From positions 1 through 14,247 of the forward strand of contig JAKAXG010000035.1 of NCBI GenBank assembly GCA_021827225.1: a stretch of DNA of 14,247 bases, read 5' to 3'. This document shows, in pieces, positions 14,159-14,247 of this stretch. The translations under genes and the position numbers were made by a program. The stretch is from Actinomycetes bacterium (GTDB taxonomy: Bacteria > Actinomycetota > Acidimicrobiia > Acidimicrobiales > Palsa-688). Positions within the stretch are counted from its first letter, which is position 1. Each line of letters begins with the position of its first letter. The notes under the pieces were generated by a model. The model saw nothing but the letters and a program-made list of their open reading frames with translations. It was not told the origin of the DNA and ran no database searches.

Positions 14159-14171
14159 GACGGTCAAGCTA
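14159..14171 (-). promoter_or_regulatory. Candidate leaderless promoter (-10 box) of the glpD operon
   Basis: On the minus strand TAGCTT (14171-14166) is followed by seven bases and GTG 14158, the same geometry as TATCCT at 2303-2308. If real, transcription starts at the GTG and the longer start at 14176 would be untranscribed. No clear -35 was seen. Confidence 0.45.
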
Positions 14172-14200
14172 CCCACTGGTCGGGGAGTGCGGGCGGAACC

Positions 14201-14247
14201 GGCCGGCCGGCCCGGTGCTGGCTGGGGCTGGCTGCGCGGTGCTGGCT
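14201..14247. repeat. Short direct repeats and GGCC tract upstream of glpD, at the right edge
   Basis: GGCCGGCCGG (14201-14210) is followed by three related 10-mers: GGTGCTGGCT (14214-14223), GGGGCTGGCT (14224-14233) and, after GCGC, GGTGCTGGCT (14238-14247). The repeat continues to the end of the window, so its true extent is unknown. It lies upstream of the glpD promoter and could be regulatory or merely simple sequence. Confidence 0.5.

Overview
The window comes from a high-GC bacterium. Non-ATG starts dominate: seven of the twelve genes appear to start with GTG and one with TTG. Genes are tightly packed with 4-8 nt stop/start overlaps, and several transcription units look leaderless. Ku with a LigD-type polymerase, a bacterial HerA-NurA pair and a GlpD next to an alkyl-DHAP-synthase-like flavoprotein all fit an actinobacterium. 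An Acidimicrobiia-like lineage is my guess. No rRNA, tRNA, CRISPR array, insertion sequence or phage gene was seen.

Layout, left to right. (1) 1-2256, minus: sbcD then sbcC (partial, running off the left edge), the Mre11/Rad50-type end-processing nuclease. (2) 2316-4569, plus, divergent from sbcD: a membrane-anchored NERD-domain protein, a Nudix hydrolase overlapping its end by 8 nt, and a separately promoted MarR-family regulator. (3) 4570-4982: a 413-nt non-coding gap between convergent units, holding a 44-nt imperfect palindrome and GC-rich hairpins. (4) 4983-7618, minus: nurA then herA, nuclease and hexameric ATPase of the archaeal-type end-resection machine. (5) 7636-9302, plus, only 17 bp from nurA: ku and a stand-alone LigD polymerase domain (NHEJ). 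(6) 9292-14158, minus: a three-gene operon of glpD, an alkyl-DHAP-synthase-like FAD oxidase and an FGGY kinase, joined by 4-nt GTGA and TTGA overlaps.

The left two thirds is in effect a double-strand-break repair neighbourhood. Two end-resection machines (SbcCD, HerA-NurA) sit beside an end-joining pair (Ku, LigD-Pol), with a PD-(D/E)XK-like NERD protein nearby. HerA-NurA and Ku-LigD are fired divergently from a 17-bp gap, so opposing repair choices may be co-regulated. The right third concerns glycerol-3-phosphate/DHAP chemistry. GlpD makes DHAP, the ADPS-like enzyme belongs to a family acting on acyl-DHAP, and the kinase is GlpK-like in fold but has lost several residues of the glycerol pocket, so its substrate is open.

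All calls come from reading translated sequence and recalled family motifs. No database search was run.
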